64,000 nt of DNA from Shimia thalassica (GTDB taxonomy: Bacteria; Pseudomonadota; Alphaproteobacteria; Rhodobacterales; Rhodobacteraceae). The stretch lies in assembly GCF_001458215.1 (NCBI RefSeq), contig NZ_CYTW01000002.1, positions 372,001 through 436,000 on the forward strand, in the 5' to 3' direction. Under the pieces are notes generated by a model. That model did no database searches. It was not told where the DNA came from and saw nothing but the letters and a program-made list of their open reading frames with translations. Positions 45,304 through 55,261 of this stretch are shown here, piece after piece. Numbering within the stretch: the first letter of the stretch is position 1; every line of letters starts with the position of its first letter. A program made the translations under genes and the position numbers.

Positions 45304-46091
45304 GTGCGGCCTCTGGAAAGCCCGAAGGGAAGTGGGGGGATTTGCGTCTTCGCATTTTGTCGGCTCTGGTTCTTGCAGCAGTCGGAATTGTTGAAGTCTG
45401 GCTTGGCGGATTGTGGTTTCATGCCTTTGTCGCACTGATCGCAGGTGTGATGACTTGGGAACTGACCCGTATGTTGGGCCCAGAGTCTGATCCCTTGCCG
45501 ATTGCGATGGGGTGTTTGTCGGGCGTCGCATTGTTTGTGGCTTCGTCCTTTTTGCCGGGGCAGGCGATCTTTGCGGTGCTTGTTGCGCCTGCAATCGTCG
45601 GGGCGACCCAATTGAAAAAGGATCGGCTGATTTACGGGGCCTACACGGCGGCGCTGTTGTTGGCCTGCTATGGTCTGATCGTGTTGCGCGATCAACGGGG
45701 CATCGAATGGATTCTCTGGCTGGTGCTTGTGGTGATCGCAACGGACGTGGCGGGCTATTTCGTCGGACGCATTGTAGGCGGTCCAAAATTCTGGCCCAAG
45801 GTATCGCCTAAAAAGACATGGTCCGGCACCATTGGGGGCTGGGTGGCTGCGGCCATGGTTGGTGCAGCTTTCGGCGCTATGCCTTTGGTTATTATTAGCA
45901 TTATCGCGTCGTTCTTCTCGCAGATGGGCGATGCGGCGGAAAGCGCGATCAAACGGCACACAGGTGTCAAAGACAGTTCCAATCTGATCCCCGGACATGG
46001 CGGATTTCTGGACAGGTTTGACGGAATGATGGGGGCGGCCCTGTTCGTGTTGCTGGTCGGCACGTTTATAGGACTGCCTGCGGGGCATTGA
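45300..46091 (+). CDS. cdsA: Phosphatidate cytidylyltransferase
   Basis: Makes CDP-diacylglycerol in the inner membrane. 263 residues with about seven hydrophobic segments; the C-terminal signature reads SPKKTWSGTIGGWVAAAMVG, then SQMGDAAESAIKRHTGVKDSSNLIPGHGGFLDRFDGM. The TGA shares a base with the dxr ATG. Confidence 0.95.
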   Translation: MSAASGKPEGKWGDLRLRILSALVLAAVGIVEVWLGGLWFHAFVALIAGVMTWELTRMLGPESDPLPIAMGCLSGVALFVASSFLPGQAIFAVLVAPAIVGATQLKKDRLIYGAYTAALLLACYGLIVLRDQRGIEWILWLVLVVIATDVAGYFVGRIVGGPKFWPKVSPKKTWSGTIGGWVAAAMVGAAFGAMPLVIISIIASFFSQMGDAAESAIKRHTGVKDSSNLIPGHGGFLDRFDGMMGAALFVLLVGTFIGLPAGH

Positions 46092-47263
46092 TGAGAAAAG
46101 TATCCATTTTCGGGGCGACGGGTTCAATCGGACAAAACACGATTGACCTGATTGCCCGTGATCCCGAAAGCTATGATGTGGTCGCATTGACTGGCGGACG
46201 TAACACGGCTCAACTGGTACGGGACGCGCGTCGTCTGAAGGCCGATGTCGCCGTAACGGCCTTTCCCGAGTTGCTGGACGATCTTCGCGCGGCTTTGGAC
46301 GGCTCTGGCATCGAAGCGGCAGCAGGCGCGACCGCAATTGACGAGGCCGCATCACGGCCTGCGGATTGGGTGATGTCGGCAATCGTCGGGGCGGCGGGGC
46401 TTGCCCCGGGCCTCAAGGCTCTTGAACAGGGCGCGACACTGGCTTTGGCCAACAAGGAATCGCTGGTGACGGCCGGTCCTTTGATCATGGGCACAGCCAA
46501 GGCGCACAACGCCAGAATCCTGCCTGTCGACAGCGAGCACTCTGCCGTTTTCCAGGGTTTGATCGGCGAGGATTTTGATGCCGTCGAGCGCATCATTATC
46601 ACTGCAAGCGGTGGCGCGTTTCGGGATTGGTCGTTGGAAGACATGGCCCAGGCCACCCCGGCGCAGGCGTCGTCACATCCAAACTGGAACATGGGTCAGA
46701 GGATCACGATCGACAGCGCCAGCATGTTTAACAAGGCGCTTGAAGTGATTGAGACCAAAGAGTTCTTTGGGTGTTCTCATGATATGATCGAGGTGCTGGT
46801 TCATCCTGAATCGATGATCCATGCGCTGGTCGGATTTAACGATGGTGCGCTGATGGCGCACGTAGGCCCGCCGGATATGCGTCACGCCATTGGCTTTGCT
46901 CTGAATTGGCCCGAGCGGCGTAAATTGCCGGTGGAACGGCTGGATCTGGCAAAGATCGGATCGTTCCATTTTCGCGACCCTGATATGGTGCGCTACCCTG
47001 CACTGCGCCTTGCGCACGAGGTGCTCGAAGCTGGCGGGATGAATGGCGCGATTTTCAACGCAGCAAAGGAGCGCGCTTTGGACGGGTTCCTTGAGGGGCG
47101 CATCGGCTTTTTGCAAATGGCGGAAACGGTCGAGAAAGTTCTGACGCGAATGTCAGTGGACACCCGCCTTATTAATGCCGAAATGACACTTGATACCGTC
47201 TCGCAAACAGACCATCTGGCACGCAAGAGGGCCGACGAGGTCATGGCAGAGTGGCAAACATAG
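46091..47263 (+). CDS. dxr: 1-Deoxy-D-xylulose 5-phosphate reductoisomerase
   Basis: Committed step of the MEP isoprenoid pathway, NADPH and divalent metal dependent. 390 residues. NADPH loop IFGATGSIGQNTIDL; LANKESLVTAG; metal ligands in PVDSEHSAVFQ; ITASGGAFRDW; HPNWNMGQRITIDSASMFNKALEVIE. Supplies precursors used by the uppS product two genes upstream. Confidence 0.96.
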   Translation: MRKVSIFGATGSIGQNTIDLIARDPESYDVVALTGGRNTAQLVRDARRLKADVAVTAFPELLDDLRAALDGSGIEAAAGATAIDEAASRPADWVMSAIVGAAGLAPGLKALEQGATLALANKESLVTAGPLIMGTAKAHNARILPVDSEHSAVFQGLIGEDFDAVERIIITASGGAFRDWSLEDMAQATPAQASSHPNWNMGQRITIDSASMFNKALEVIETKEFFGCSHDMIEVLVHPESMIHALVGFNDGALMAHVGPPDMRHAIGFALNWPERRKLPVERLDLAKIGSFHFRDPDMVRYPALRLAHEVLEAGGMNGAIFNAAKERALDGFLEGRIGFLQMAETVEKVLTRMSVDTRLINAEMTLDTVSQTDHLARKRADEVMAEWQT

Positions 47264-47271
47264 GATAACAC

Positions 47272-48618
47272 GTGGATATTATTGGTCTGATCTCGGGATT
47301 CGGGAACATTTTCTGGGTGGTGATCGCCTTTGTGGTGGCGCTATCGGTCATCGTCGCGATTCATGAATACGGCCATTACATCGTCGGACGCTGGTCGGGA
47401 ATCGGCGCCGATGTGTTTTCCATCGGGTTTGGTCCGGTTCTTTGGTCTCGCTATGACAAGCGTGGCACCAAGTGGCAGATCGCTGCTTTTCCTCTGGGCG
47501 GATACGTCAAATTCAAAGGTGACGCCAACGCGGCCAGTGGCAAAGACGATGAAGCCATGTCCGATCTGACCGATGAAGAACGCCGCCACACGATGCATGG
47601 CGCGCCTCTTTGGGCGCGGACCGCGACCGTAGCTGCAGGTCCGATTTTCAACTTTATCCTGTCGATCATCGTTTTTGCTGCTGTGTTCCTGACACGTGGC
47701 GAAGTGGGAGACACCTTTAAGGTTGGCGAGCTGCGTGATCTGCCGCCACCGGCCTATACGCTTCAGGCCGACGACGAAATTCGCGCGATTGGCGGGCTGA
47801 CGGTGCCGAGCTTCGGCGATGCCGAAGGGTTCAGTGCCTTTGCAACGGACCTGCCGATTGCCGCGCCACTTGAATATGAAGTGATCCGTGATGGTCAAAA
47901 TGCGCGTGCCACCGGACCCTATCTCTATCCGCCGATTGTGTTGCATCTGGCCCCTCAATCTGCGGCCTATAACATTGGCATGGAAGTCGGAGACGTTATC
48001 ACCGCGATTGATGAACGTCCGATTCTCGCCTTCTCCGAATTGAAAGAAGCCGTTGAAACCGGAGAGGGCCGCGCCCTGTCGCTTACGGTTTGGCGCAGTG
48101 GTGAAGAAATCGACTTTACCCTCGTGCCGCGTCGCGTTGACGAGCCACAACCAGGCGGCGGCTTTGAAACAAACTGGCGCATCGGTATCGGAGGTGGTCT
48201 TGCCTTTGATCCGGCAACCGAAACACCCGGTGTCGGCAGTGCCGTCTGGGGCGGTGTCGTCCAGACGGGCCGTATCATCGAAGGTTCGATCTCGGGGCTG
48301 TATCATATGGTGACGGGCGCGATCAGCACCTGCAACCTGTCCGGACCCGTTGGAATCGCTCAGACTTCTGGTGCCATGGCAAGTCAGGGCGCGATGAGCT
48401 TTATCTGGTTTATCGCCGTGCTGTCGGCTGCGATCGGAATGTTGAACCTGTTCCCGATTCCCATGCTGGATGGTGGTCATCTGGTCTTTTACGCTTACGA
48501 GGCCGTTGCCGGTCGCCCCCCAAGCGATGGGGTCGTGCGCGTCTTGATGACAATGGGACTGGTTATCGTTCTGAGTATGATGGCGTTTGGCCTGACCAAC
48601 GATCTGTTCTGCCCATAA
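47272..48618 (+). CDS. rseP: Site-2 intramembrane metalloprotease RseP
   Basis: 448 residues, GTG start. Zinc motif AIHEYGHYIVGRWSG in the first membrane helix and the second-ligand motif NLFPIPMLDGGHL near the C-terminus. Two PDZ-like regions lie between (about 130-300; AYNIGMEVGDVITAIDE). Cleaves anti-sigma factors in the envelope stress response; precedes bamA as in many proteobacteria. Confidence 0.93.
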   Translation: MDIIGLISGFGNIFWVVIAFVVALSVIVAIHEYGHYIVGRWSGIGADVFSIGFGPVLWSRYDKRGTKWQIAAFPLGGYVKFKGDANAASGKDDEAMSDLTDEERRHTMHGAPLWARTATVAAGPIFNFILSIIVFAAVFLTRGEVGDTFKVGELRDLPPPAYTLQADDEIRAIGGLTVPSFGDAEGFSAFATDLPIAAPLEYEVIRDGQNARATGPYLYPPIVLHLAPQSAAYNIGMEVGDVITAIDERPILAFSELKEAVETGEGRALSLTVWRSGEEIDFTLVPRRVDEPQPGGGFETNWRIGIGGGLAFDPATETPGVGSAVWGGVVQTGRIIEGSISGLYHMVTGAISTCNLSGPVGIAQTSGAMASQGAMSFIWFIAVLSAAIGMLNLFPIPMLDGGHLVFYAYEAVAGRPPSDGVVRVLMTMGLVIVLSMMAFGLTNDLFCP

Positions 48619-48728
48619 AAGGAAGAGGGCAGGGCAGCTTCCCAAAGCTGTCTTAAACCTGCCCAATTTCCGCCCCATTCCTTGCTTAGCTTTGAGTCAC
48701 GGAAACAAAGCATTTGAGGAATGAAACC

Positions 48729-48863
48729 GTGCATACCATCGAACAAGGTTACCACGCATTGGGTCTGCTCATCGACATTAACTGGGATCGTCTGCTATTC
48801 CCCATGGCAATTCTGGCCGGTCTGATGGGCGCTGCTTTTTTGGGGTCGCTCGGCTTCTTTTGA
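48729..48863 (+). CDS. 44-residue small hydrophobic protein between rseP and bamA
   Basis: GTG 48729, with GAGGAA about 8 nt upstream, 44 codons: VHTIEQGYHALGLLIDINWD, then RLLFPMAILAGLMGAAFLGS, LGFF, TGA. One membrane span. It ends just before a terminator at 48888-48921. An alternative ATG frame from 48721 is shorter and less hydrophobic. No family recognised. Confidence 0.6.
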   Translation: MHTIEQGYHALGLLIDINWDRLLFPMAILAGLMGAAFLGSLGFF

Positions 48864-48887
48864 ATTCAAGACACACAGTCCAGTTTG

Positions 48888-48921
48888 AACCCCGGAGGAG
48901 ATGCAATCCTGCGGGGTTTTT
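48888..48921 (+). terminator. Terminator before bamA
   Basis: AACCCCG-GAGGA...TCCTG-CGGGGTT with an internal mismatch, then TTTTTC. It separates the upstream run from bamA, which must have its own promoter in 48922-49039. Confidence 0.7.
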
Positions 48922-49039
48922 CGGTTGTGGATAACTCTGTGGGTAAGTTTCCGACCTCCGCGACCTCGTGTGTTTTTGACAATGCGTTCTATTCAAGTTA
49001 GTGACATCGCATCTGGGATGTCTTGCAGGATACTGTGGT

Positions 49040-51391
49040 ATGAACACTCTTCCACGAGCAGAGGCACGGACCAAGGTCGTAGAAAACTCTTGGCTGCGTC
49101 ACTATCTGATCGGTTTTTTTATATTAATAACAGCGCTCTTTTTGCTATTGCCTGCCGCTGCCACGGCGCAGAACTATCAGTTCAGCTCGATTTCGGTCGA
49201 GGGTAATCAACGGATCGAATCTAGTGCGATTGAGACCTATGCGGGAATCAAACGTGGCCAGACCGTGAACGCGGGCGAGCTGAATTCGGCTTATCAGCGT
49301 GTACTGGCGAGCGGATTGTTTGAAAGCGTTGAACTCACACCGCGCGGCGGGACCTTGGCGATCAAGGTTGTCGAGTATCCAACCATCAACCTTGTGCGTT
49401 TTGAAGGCAATGCCCGTCTGAAAGACGAAGCTTTGTACGGGATTATCGAATCCGAACCTCGGCGCGTGTTGAACCCCACAATTGCCGAACGCGATGCAAC
49501 CAACATTGCAACTGCATACGCACAGGCCGGTCGTTTGTCGGCCCGCATCACCCCGCGTATCATCCGCCGCAGCGACAACCGTGCGGACCTGATCTTTGAA
49601 ATCTTCGAAGGTGGCGTCGTTGAAGTCGAGCGCGTGAGCTTTGTTGGCAACGAAGAGTTTTCGGACCGTCGCCTGCGTCGTGTTCTTGGCACAAAACAGG
49701 CGGGCATTCTGCGTCGTCTGATCCAGCAAGATACGTTTGTTGTTGATCGAGTCGAGTTTGACAAACAGGTCCTGCGCGACTTTTACCTTTCGCGCGGATA
49801 TGTTGACTTCAGGACTGTCGGTGTAAATGCCGAATTGGCGCGCGAGCGTGATGGCTATTTCGTGTCCTTCAACATTCAGGAAGGACAACAGTTCAAATTT
49901 GGTCAGATCACCGCCACCAGCGAAATCGCTGCTGCTGATCCCGAAGAGTATCTGGATGCCCTGAAGATCAAGCCCGGCGTGGTTTACACACCGTCCCTGG
50001 TCGAAAGCTCCATTGCGCGTTTGGAAAATCTGGCGATCAAGCAGGGGCTGGATTTTGTGCGGGTTGATCCGCGCATAACACGAAACGAGCGTGATCTGAC
50101 GCTTGATGTCGAGTTCGCAATTGTACGTGGTCCACGTATCTTCATCGAACGCATCGATATCGAAGGCAACACGACAACTCTTGATCGGGTTATCCGCCAC
50201 CAATTCCGCGCTGTGGAAGGCGATCCCTTCAACCCGCGTGAAATCCGCGAAAGCGCCGAGCGCATTCGCGCATTGGGCTTCTTTGAGAATGCCGAAGTGA
50301 ACGCCCGCGAGGGGTCGTCACCGGACAGTGTTGTTGTTGACGTGGACGTTGTAGAGCAACCCACCGGTTCGCTGTCGTTTGGTGGTACCTATTCGACCAA
50401 CGACGGTATTGGTCTTGTGGTACGTTTTGCCGAGACGAACTTTTTGGGTCGCGGACAAGCGCTCAGCCTGTCGTTCTCGACCGCATCTGAAATCAACGAC
50501 TATGTCTTCAGCTTTACAGAACCGGCCTTCCTTGGTCGGGATCTCGCGGCTGGCTTCCGTCTGAGCTTCCAGGAAGCGGATACAGACGAGGTTCGTTTTG
50601 CGAACACCGTTGGCGAATTCCGCCCGTCGATTGAGTTCCCGGTAAGCGACTATGGACGCCTGAACCTGCGCTATACCGCACAGAACGTCGAAATGGAGAT
50701 CGACTCGTCCGAGGCGATTGCCGGCTCTATCATCGACGCAGAAGCTGCGCGCTCTGACATCTGGAAAAGCTCGCTCGGGTATACCTACACCTACGACACG
50801 CGCCGGAAAGGTCTTGACGTGAACCGGGGTATCCTGCTCGAGCTGTCACAGGACTTTGGTGGTCTTGGCGGGGATTACGAGTTTATTCGCACAAGCGGTA
50901 AAGCCGTCGCGGAAACCCGCGTTTTCCACGAGGAAATCACGTTGCGGGCAAGCCTTGAAGGTGGGGCCTTGTACTCACCGAACAAAGACAGCCGCGTGAA
51001 CGACCGTTTCAACATCCGCTCACAGCAAATGCGGGGCTTTGAACCCTATGGTATCGGCCCGCGCGAGATCGGCGTCTCTGCAACGCAGGACGATGCCTTG
51101 GGCGGGAACTATTTTGCGGTGGCCCGTTTTGAAGCCGAGTTCCCTCTGGGTCTGCCAGAAGAGTACGGCATTGATGGCGGTATCTTCTTTGACATCGGGT
51201 CGGTCTGGGGACTGGATCAAACATCTGCGAATGTCCTTTATGAAGACTTCAGCCTGCGCCAAGTGATCGGTTTCTCCCTGTTCTGGGAAACACCAGTTGG
51301 TCCGATGCGTTTCAACTTCTCCAAAGCTTTGAAGAAAGAACAATTCGACAAAGAACAGAACTTTGACTTCACGCTTGAAGCACGGTTCTGA
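49040..51391 (+). CDS. bamA: Outer membrane assembly factor BamA
   Basis: 783 residues from ATG 49040. Signal region WLRHYLIGFFILITALFLLLPAAATAQ. Five POTRA domains (about 35-430: FSSISVEGNQRIESSAIETYAGIKRGQ, FEGNARLKDEAL, SFVGNEEFSDRRLRRVLGTK, DIEGNTTTLDRVIRHQFRAVEGD), then the 16-strand barrel (about 440-783), ending ALKKEQFDKEQNFDFTLEARF with the C-terminal Phe. Inserts beta-barrel proteins into the outer membrane. Confidence 0.96.
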   Translation: MNTLPRAEARTKVVENSWLRHYLIGFFILITALFLLLPAAATAQNYQFSSISVEGNQRIESSAIETYAGIKRGQTVNAGELNSAYQRVLASGLFESVELTPRGGTLAIKVVEYPTINLVRFEGNARLKDEALYGIIESEPRRVLNPTIAERDATNIATAYAQAGRLSARITPRIIRRSDNRADLIFEIFEGGVVEVERVSFVGNEEFSDRRLRRVLGTKQAGILRRLIQQDTFVVDRVEFDKQVLRDFYLSRGYVDFRTVGVNAELARERDGYFVSFNIQEGQQFKFGQITATSEIAAADPEEYLDALKIKPGVVYTPSLVESSIARLENLAIKQGLDFVRVDPRITRNERDLTLDVEFAIVRGPRIFIERIDIEGNTTTLDRVIRHQFRAVEGDPFNPREIRESAERIRALGFFENAEVNAREGSSPDSVVVDVDVVEQPTGSLSFGGTYSTNDGIGLVVRFAETNFLGRGQALSLSFSTASEINDYVFSFTEPAFLGRDLAAGFRLSFQEADTDEVRFANTVGEFRPSIEFPVSDYGRLNLRYTAQNVEMEIDSSEAIAGSIIDAEAARSDIWKSSLGYTYTYDTRRKGLDVNRGILLELSQDFGGLGGDYEFIRTSGKAVAETRVFHEEITLRASLEGGALYSPNKDSRVNDRFNIRSQQMRGFEPYGIGPREIGVSATQDDALGGNYFAVARFEAEFPLGLPEEYGIDGGIFFDIGSVWGLDQTSANVLYEDFSLRQVIGFSLFWETPVGPMRFNFSKALKKEQFDKEQNFDFTLEARF

Positions 51392-51397
51392 TCCGGC

Positions 51398-51955
51398 ATG
51401 ACCAAGGCTTATACCTTTACTCTGGCGGTCCTGATCCTTGTGATCGGGACCGTTTTTGCTTCTGCTCAGTCGGGCGTGCGTGTCATCACTCCGATTTTGA
51501 CGATTGATTCCGAACGGCTGTATGCCGGTTCGTCTTTTGGGGCGCGCGTTGCCAGTGAGATGGAGGCGGATCAATCCGTGCTGCTTGCCGAGAATCGCAA
51601 GATCGAAGCGGAACTTGCCGCGGAAGAAAAAGAGCTGACGGAACAGCGCAAGAATATGACACCAGAAGATTTTCGGGCCGTGGCCGATGCCTTTGACCGG
51701 CGTGTTCAGGACATTCGCCGCATTCAGGATACCAAGGCCCGATCCATCGGCGAGCGCCGAGAGCAGGAACAGGCCGTATTCGTACAGGCCGCGCGTCCCG
51801 TTCTTGTTGAACTGATGCAAGAGGCCGGCGCTTCGGTGATTTTGGAACGCAGGTCCATTCTCGCTTCCAATGACTCGATTGATATCACAGAGCAGGCAAT
51901 CGCAAGGCTGAATGCGGCAATCGGAGACGGCGCACAATTGCAGCGCGACCCCTGA
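51398..51955 (+). CDS. OmpH/Skp-family periplasmic chaperone
   Basis: 185 residues. Signal peptide MTKAYTFTLAVLILVIGTVFASAQ. RVITPILTIDSERLYAGSSFGARVASEMEAD, then long charged coiled coil (EAELAAEEKELTEQRKNMTPEDFRAVADAFDRRVQDIR), and ILERRSILASNDSIDITEQAI. Holds unfolded outer membrane proteins on their way to BamA, whose gene is 6 bp upstream. Confidence 0.88.
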   Translation: MTKAYTFTLAVLILVIGTVFASAQSGVRVITPILTIDSERLYAGSSFGARVASEMEADQSVLLAENRKIEAELAAEEKELTEQRKNMTPEDFRAVADAFDRRVQDIRRIQDTKARSIGERREQEQAVFVQAARPVLVELMQEAGASVILERRSILASNDSIDITEQAIARLNAAIGDGAQLQRDP

Positions 51956-52027
51956 TCCGCTTGCCCTGAAGGGCTGGGATTGCTAGGGCTGTTTTCCAAG
52001 AACAAAAGCAAATTCCAGGAGGTCGCG

Positions 52028-52492
52028 ATGACCGAACAACTGAAGACAGCCGATATTGAATTGATCCAGCGGATTATCCCGCACCGCTATCCTTTCCTCC
52101 TGGTGGACAAGGTCGTGGACATCGATGGCTATCATTCGGCGACCGGCATCAAAAACGTCACCATGAACGAGCCCCATTTTCAGGGCCATTTTCCCGGCAA
52201 GCCGATCATGCCCGGCGTGACGATTGCCGAAGCCATGGCGCAAACCGCTGCTGTTATGGTGGGTGTTGCTCTGGATATGGCCGACAAGGAATTGCTGGTC
52301 TATTTCATGTCGATCGACAAATGCAAATTCCGCCGCATGGTTGTTCCGGGAGATCAGCTGGAAATGCGTCTGACCACGGTGCGTGGCAAGCCCGGCGGCA
52401 AGGTGTGGAAGTTCTCTGGCGTTGCCACCGTTGACGGCGAAATGGCCTGTGAAACCGAATTTACTGCAATGATGGACTTGCCCAAGGAGTAA
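52028..52492 (+). CDS. fabZ: 3-Hydroxyacyl-ACP dehydratase FabZ
   Basis: 154 residues from ATG 52028, with GGAGG 6 nt upstream; the longer frame from 51980 is not used. [35 protein letters not shown] with catalytic His and Glu, hot-dog fold. Dehydrates 3-hydroxyacyl-ACP in fatty acid synthesis; competes with LpxA for the same substrate. Confidence 0.96.
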   Translation: MTEQLKTADIELIQRIIPHRYPFLLVDKVVDIDGYHSATGIKNVTMNEPHFQGHFPGKPIMPGVTIAEAMAQTAAVMVGVALDMADKELLVYFMSIDKCKFRRMVVPGDQLEMRLTTVRGKPGGKVWKFSGVATVDGEMACETEFTAMMDLPKE

Positions 52493-52498
52493 TCCGCA

Positions 52499-53296
52499 AT
52501 GGCTGTTTCCCAAGAAGCACAGGTTCATCCGTCCGCGGTAATTGAAGACGGCGCAGAAATCGCTGCGGGGTGTATCGTTGGTCCGTTTTGCGTGGTGGGT
52601 TCGAACGTCGTGCTGCGCGCGGGTGTCGAGCTGAAATCCCACGTTGTCGTGACTGGCAACACAGAGATCGGGGAAGACACGGTTGTCTTCTCTTTCTCGG
52701 TCATTGGCGAAATCCCGCAAGATCTCAAGTTCAAAGGCGAAGCGTCGGCTCTTGTGATCGGCAAACGCAACCGCATTCGCGAGCACGTTACAATGAACAC
52801 CGGCACCGAGGGTGGTGGTGGCATGACCAAGATTGGCGACGACGGGTTGTTTATGGCCGGTTGTCACATCGCACATGACGCTATTATTGGCGACCGTGTG
52901 ATTGTCGTAAACTGTTCTGCGGTTGCGGGGCATTGCGTGATCGAAGACGACGTGATCATCGGCGGGCTGTCTGGTATCCACCAATGGGTACGGATTGGCC
53001 GCGGCGCCATTATCGGCGCTGTGTCGATGGTGACAAATGATGTGATCCCTTATGGTCTGGTTCAGGGGCCACGCGGTCAGCTGGATGGTTTGAATCTTGT
53101 CGGTCTGAAACGTCGTGGTGTGGCACGGTCTGATATCACAGCCCTGCGGGCCGCGTTCCAGATGATGGCACAGGGCGAAGGCGCGTTTCAGGAACGGGCC
53201 AAGCGTATGGGCGAAGAATTCGACAGCGAATATGTTGACGAAATCGTAAAGTTCATCACGGGCGACACGGACCGGTCGTTCCTGACACCGGGATAA
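52499..53296 (+). CDS. lpxA: UDP-N-acetylglucosamine O-acyltransferase
   Basis: First step of lipid A synthesis. 265 residues. Left-handed hexapeptide repeats through about residue 190 (VHPSAVIEDGAEIAAGCIVGPFCVVG; IREHVTMNTGTEGGGGMTKIGDDGLFMAGCHIAHDAIIGD with the catalytic His), then a helical tail. Start preceded by AAGGAG inside the fabZ end. Confidence 0.96.
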   Translation: MAVSQEAQVHPSAVIEDGAEIAAGCIVGPFCVVGSNVVLRAGVELKSHVVVTGNTEIGEDTVVFSFSVIGEIPQDLKFKGEASALVIGKRNRIREHVTMNTGTEGGGGMTKIGDDGLFMAGCHIAHDAIIGDRVIVVNCSAVAGHCVIEDDVIIGGLSGIHQWVRIGRGAIIGAVSMVTNDVIPYGLVQGPRGQLDGLNLVGLKRRGVARSDITALRAAFQMMAQGEGAFQERAKRMGEEFDSEYVDEIVKFITGDTDRSFLTPG

Positions 53297-53300
53297 ACCG

Positions 53301-54104
53301 ATGACTGATCTCGCGATCCTGTCAGGGGCGGGCGCATTGCCTGTCATGCTGGCCGAAGCCCACCCCGAAGCCATCCATGTTGTGTTCCACGGCGTCGACA
53401 ATGCAATGACTGCGCCGCTGGCCGAACATCGGTTCGAAAAGCTTGGAACCCTGTTTGAGGATTTGAAGGCACAAGGCGTCACCCGTGTTGTGCTGGCGGG
53501 TGCCATGTCACGGCCCGCGTTGGATCCGGCACAGCTTGATCCCTTCATGATGCAGCTAGCGCCACGCCTGATGGCGGCAATGCAGGGCGGGGATGACGCA
53601 ATCCTGCGCCTGATCATCGCCGTGTTCGAAGAACAAGGGTTTAGCGTGGTTGGTGCCCATGAACTTCTTCCGCAAATCACGGCCGAAGACGGCGTGATTG
53701 CCGGTGCCGAGCCCAGCAAAGCGCAACTTGCCGATGCCAGCCGCGCGGCTGACATACTGTTGGCGCTGTCGCCGCTGGATGTCGGGCAGGGGGCGGTTGT
53801 TGCGGGTGGTCTTGTTCTGGGCATCGAAACGCTTCAGGGCACCGACGCCTTGCTGCGCTTTGTCGGGGACACACCTGCGCATTTGCGCCGTGGTCAGGGC
53901 GGCGTTCTGGTCAAGGCCCCCAAACGCGGACAGGACTTGCGTGTAGACATGCCTGCTATCGGCCCCGAAACCGTGCGCAACGCTGCGGCGGCCGGGCTTG
54001 AGGGTATTATGGTCTCCGCGGGCAAGGTCTTGGTTCTGGACAGGCCAGCCACCCTGCAGGCGCTGGAAGAGACCGGTCTGTTCCTAATGGCGCGGGTTCT
54101 GTGA
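53301..54104 (+). CDS. lpxI: UDP-2,3-diacylglucosamine pyrophosphatase LpxI
   Basis: 267 residues (DUF1009). ILSGAGALPVMLAEA, VVLAGAMSRPALDP, GDDAILRLIIAVFEEQGF, GAHELLP, and the C-terminal VLVKAPKRGQDLRVDMPAIGPETV with GLEGIMVSAGKVLVLDR. Replaces LpxH in alphaproteobacteria. Overlaps lpxB by ATGA. Confidence 0.93.
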   Translation: MTDLAILSGAGALPVMLAEAHPEAIHVVFHGVDNAMTAPLAEHRFEKLGTLFEDLKAQGVTRVVLAGAMSRPALDPAQLDPFMMQLAPRLMAAMQGGDDAILRLIIAVFEEQGFSVVGAHELLPQITAEDGVIAGAEPSKAQLADASRAADILLALSPLDVGQGAVVAGGLVLGIETLQGTDALLRFVGDTPAHLRRGQGGVLVKAPKRGQDLRVDMPAIGPETVRNAAAAGLEGIMVSAGKVLVLDRPATLQALEETGLFLMARVL

Positions 54105-55261
54105 TGAACGTCTTTCTTGTTGCCGGAGAAATGTCTGGCGACAGGCTGGGCGCGGCCCTTATGGAGGGCCTGAAAGAGGTGGCACCAGATGTTCGGTTTT
54201 CCGGCGTCGGAGGTCCTTTGATGCAGGCCCAGGGCATGCAAAGCCTGTTCCCGATGGATGAGCTGAGCGTGATGGGCATCGCCGAGGTCTTGCCCAAGTA
54301 CCGTCACCTGAAACGCCGTATGCATCAGACAGCCGAGGCCGTGCTTGCCGCACAGCCGGATGTCTTGATCACCATCGATAGTCCGGATTTTTGTTTGCGG
54401 GTGGCCAAAGAGGTCAAAGCAAAAAGCAATATCCGCACTGTGCACTATGTCGCCCCTTCGGTTTGGGCATGGCGTCCGAAACGCGCGGTTAAAATGGCGC
54501 GTGTTATTGATCAGGTTTTGGCGCTTTTGCCGTTCGAGCCACCGTATATGGAAGCGGTGGGCATGCGGTGTGATTTTGTCGGCCACCCCGTGGTGTCGGA
54601 ACCTGTTGCGCCGGAGGGCGAGGTTCAGGCGTTTCGCGATGACCACGGGATCGGGGACGCACCTTTGTTGATTGCGCTGCCGGGATCGCGCCGTGGCGAG
54701 GTCTCGCGTCTGACGCCTGCCTTTGGCGAGGTTGTCGAAAAACTGGTGGCCGCAAAACCGGATCTACGTGTGGTTCTGCCTGCGGCGGGGCCGGTTGCCG
54801 GATTGGTCAAAGAGCTTGTCTCTGACTGGGCACATGCCCCCGTTGTTCTTGATCCAAACGATGTGGCGCCTGATGTGGCACTTGCCAGAAAACGGGCGGC
54901 CTTTCGGGCAGCGGATGTGGCGCTTGCGGCGTCCGGTACGGTGTCGCTGGAACTTGCCGCCAATGCGACACCGATGGTTATTGCCTATGACATGAGCTGG
55001 TTGAGCTGGCAGATCATGAGCCGTGCCGCGCTGATCGATACGGTGACGCTTGTAAATCTTGTCTCGGACACGCGGGTTGTGCCCGAATTCCTTGGGCCAT
55101 CTTTCAAACCCGAAAACATTGCCCCTGCCATTCTGGATGTGTTGGGCAATCCCTCTGCCCAGACAGAAGCCATGGCCTTGACCATGCAACGTCTTGGCCA
55201 AGGGGCCGAGCGCCCCGGCCTGAGGGCTGCAAGGGCCGTTCTGGAAGGTCTTGAAGGGTAA
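54101..55261 (+). CDS. lpxB: Lipid-A-disaccharide synthase
   Basis: 386 residues. VAGEMSGDRLGAALMEGL, FSGVGGPLM, ELSVMGIAEVLPKYRHL, IDSPDFCLRVAK, HYVAPSVWAWRPKRA, FVGHPVV, LPGSRRGEVSRL, AASGTVSLELA: all GT19 hallmarks. Joins lipid X and UDP-diacylglucosamine. The TAA shares a base with the next ATG. Confidence 0.96.
   Translation: MMNVFLVAGEMSGDRLGAALMEGLKEVAPDVRFSGVGGPLMQAQGMQSLFPMDELSVMGIAEVLPKYRHLKRRMHQTAEAVLAAQPDVLITIDSPDFCLRVAKEVKAKSNIRTVHYVAPSVWAWRPKRAVKMARVIDQVLALLPFEPPYMEAVGMRCDFVGHPVVSEPVAPEGEVQAFRDDHGIGDAPLLIALPGSRRGEVSRLTPAFGEVVEKLVAAKPDLRVVLPAAGPVAGLVKELVSDWAHAPVVLDPNDVAPDVALARKRAAFRAADVALAASGTVSLELAANATPMVIAYDMSWLSWQIMSRAALIDTVTLVNLVSDTRVVPEFLGPSFKPENIAPAILDVLGNPSAQTEAMALTMQRLGQGAERPGLRAARAVLEGLEG

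Noticed and set aside
47341-48678. 445-codon minus-strand frame opposite rseP
   Set aside because: Shadow frame without motifs.
51983-53824. 613-codon minus-strand frame opposite fabZ/lpxA/lpxI
   Set aside because: Spans three identified genes on the other strand; low-complexity translation.
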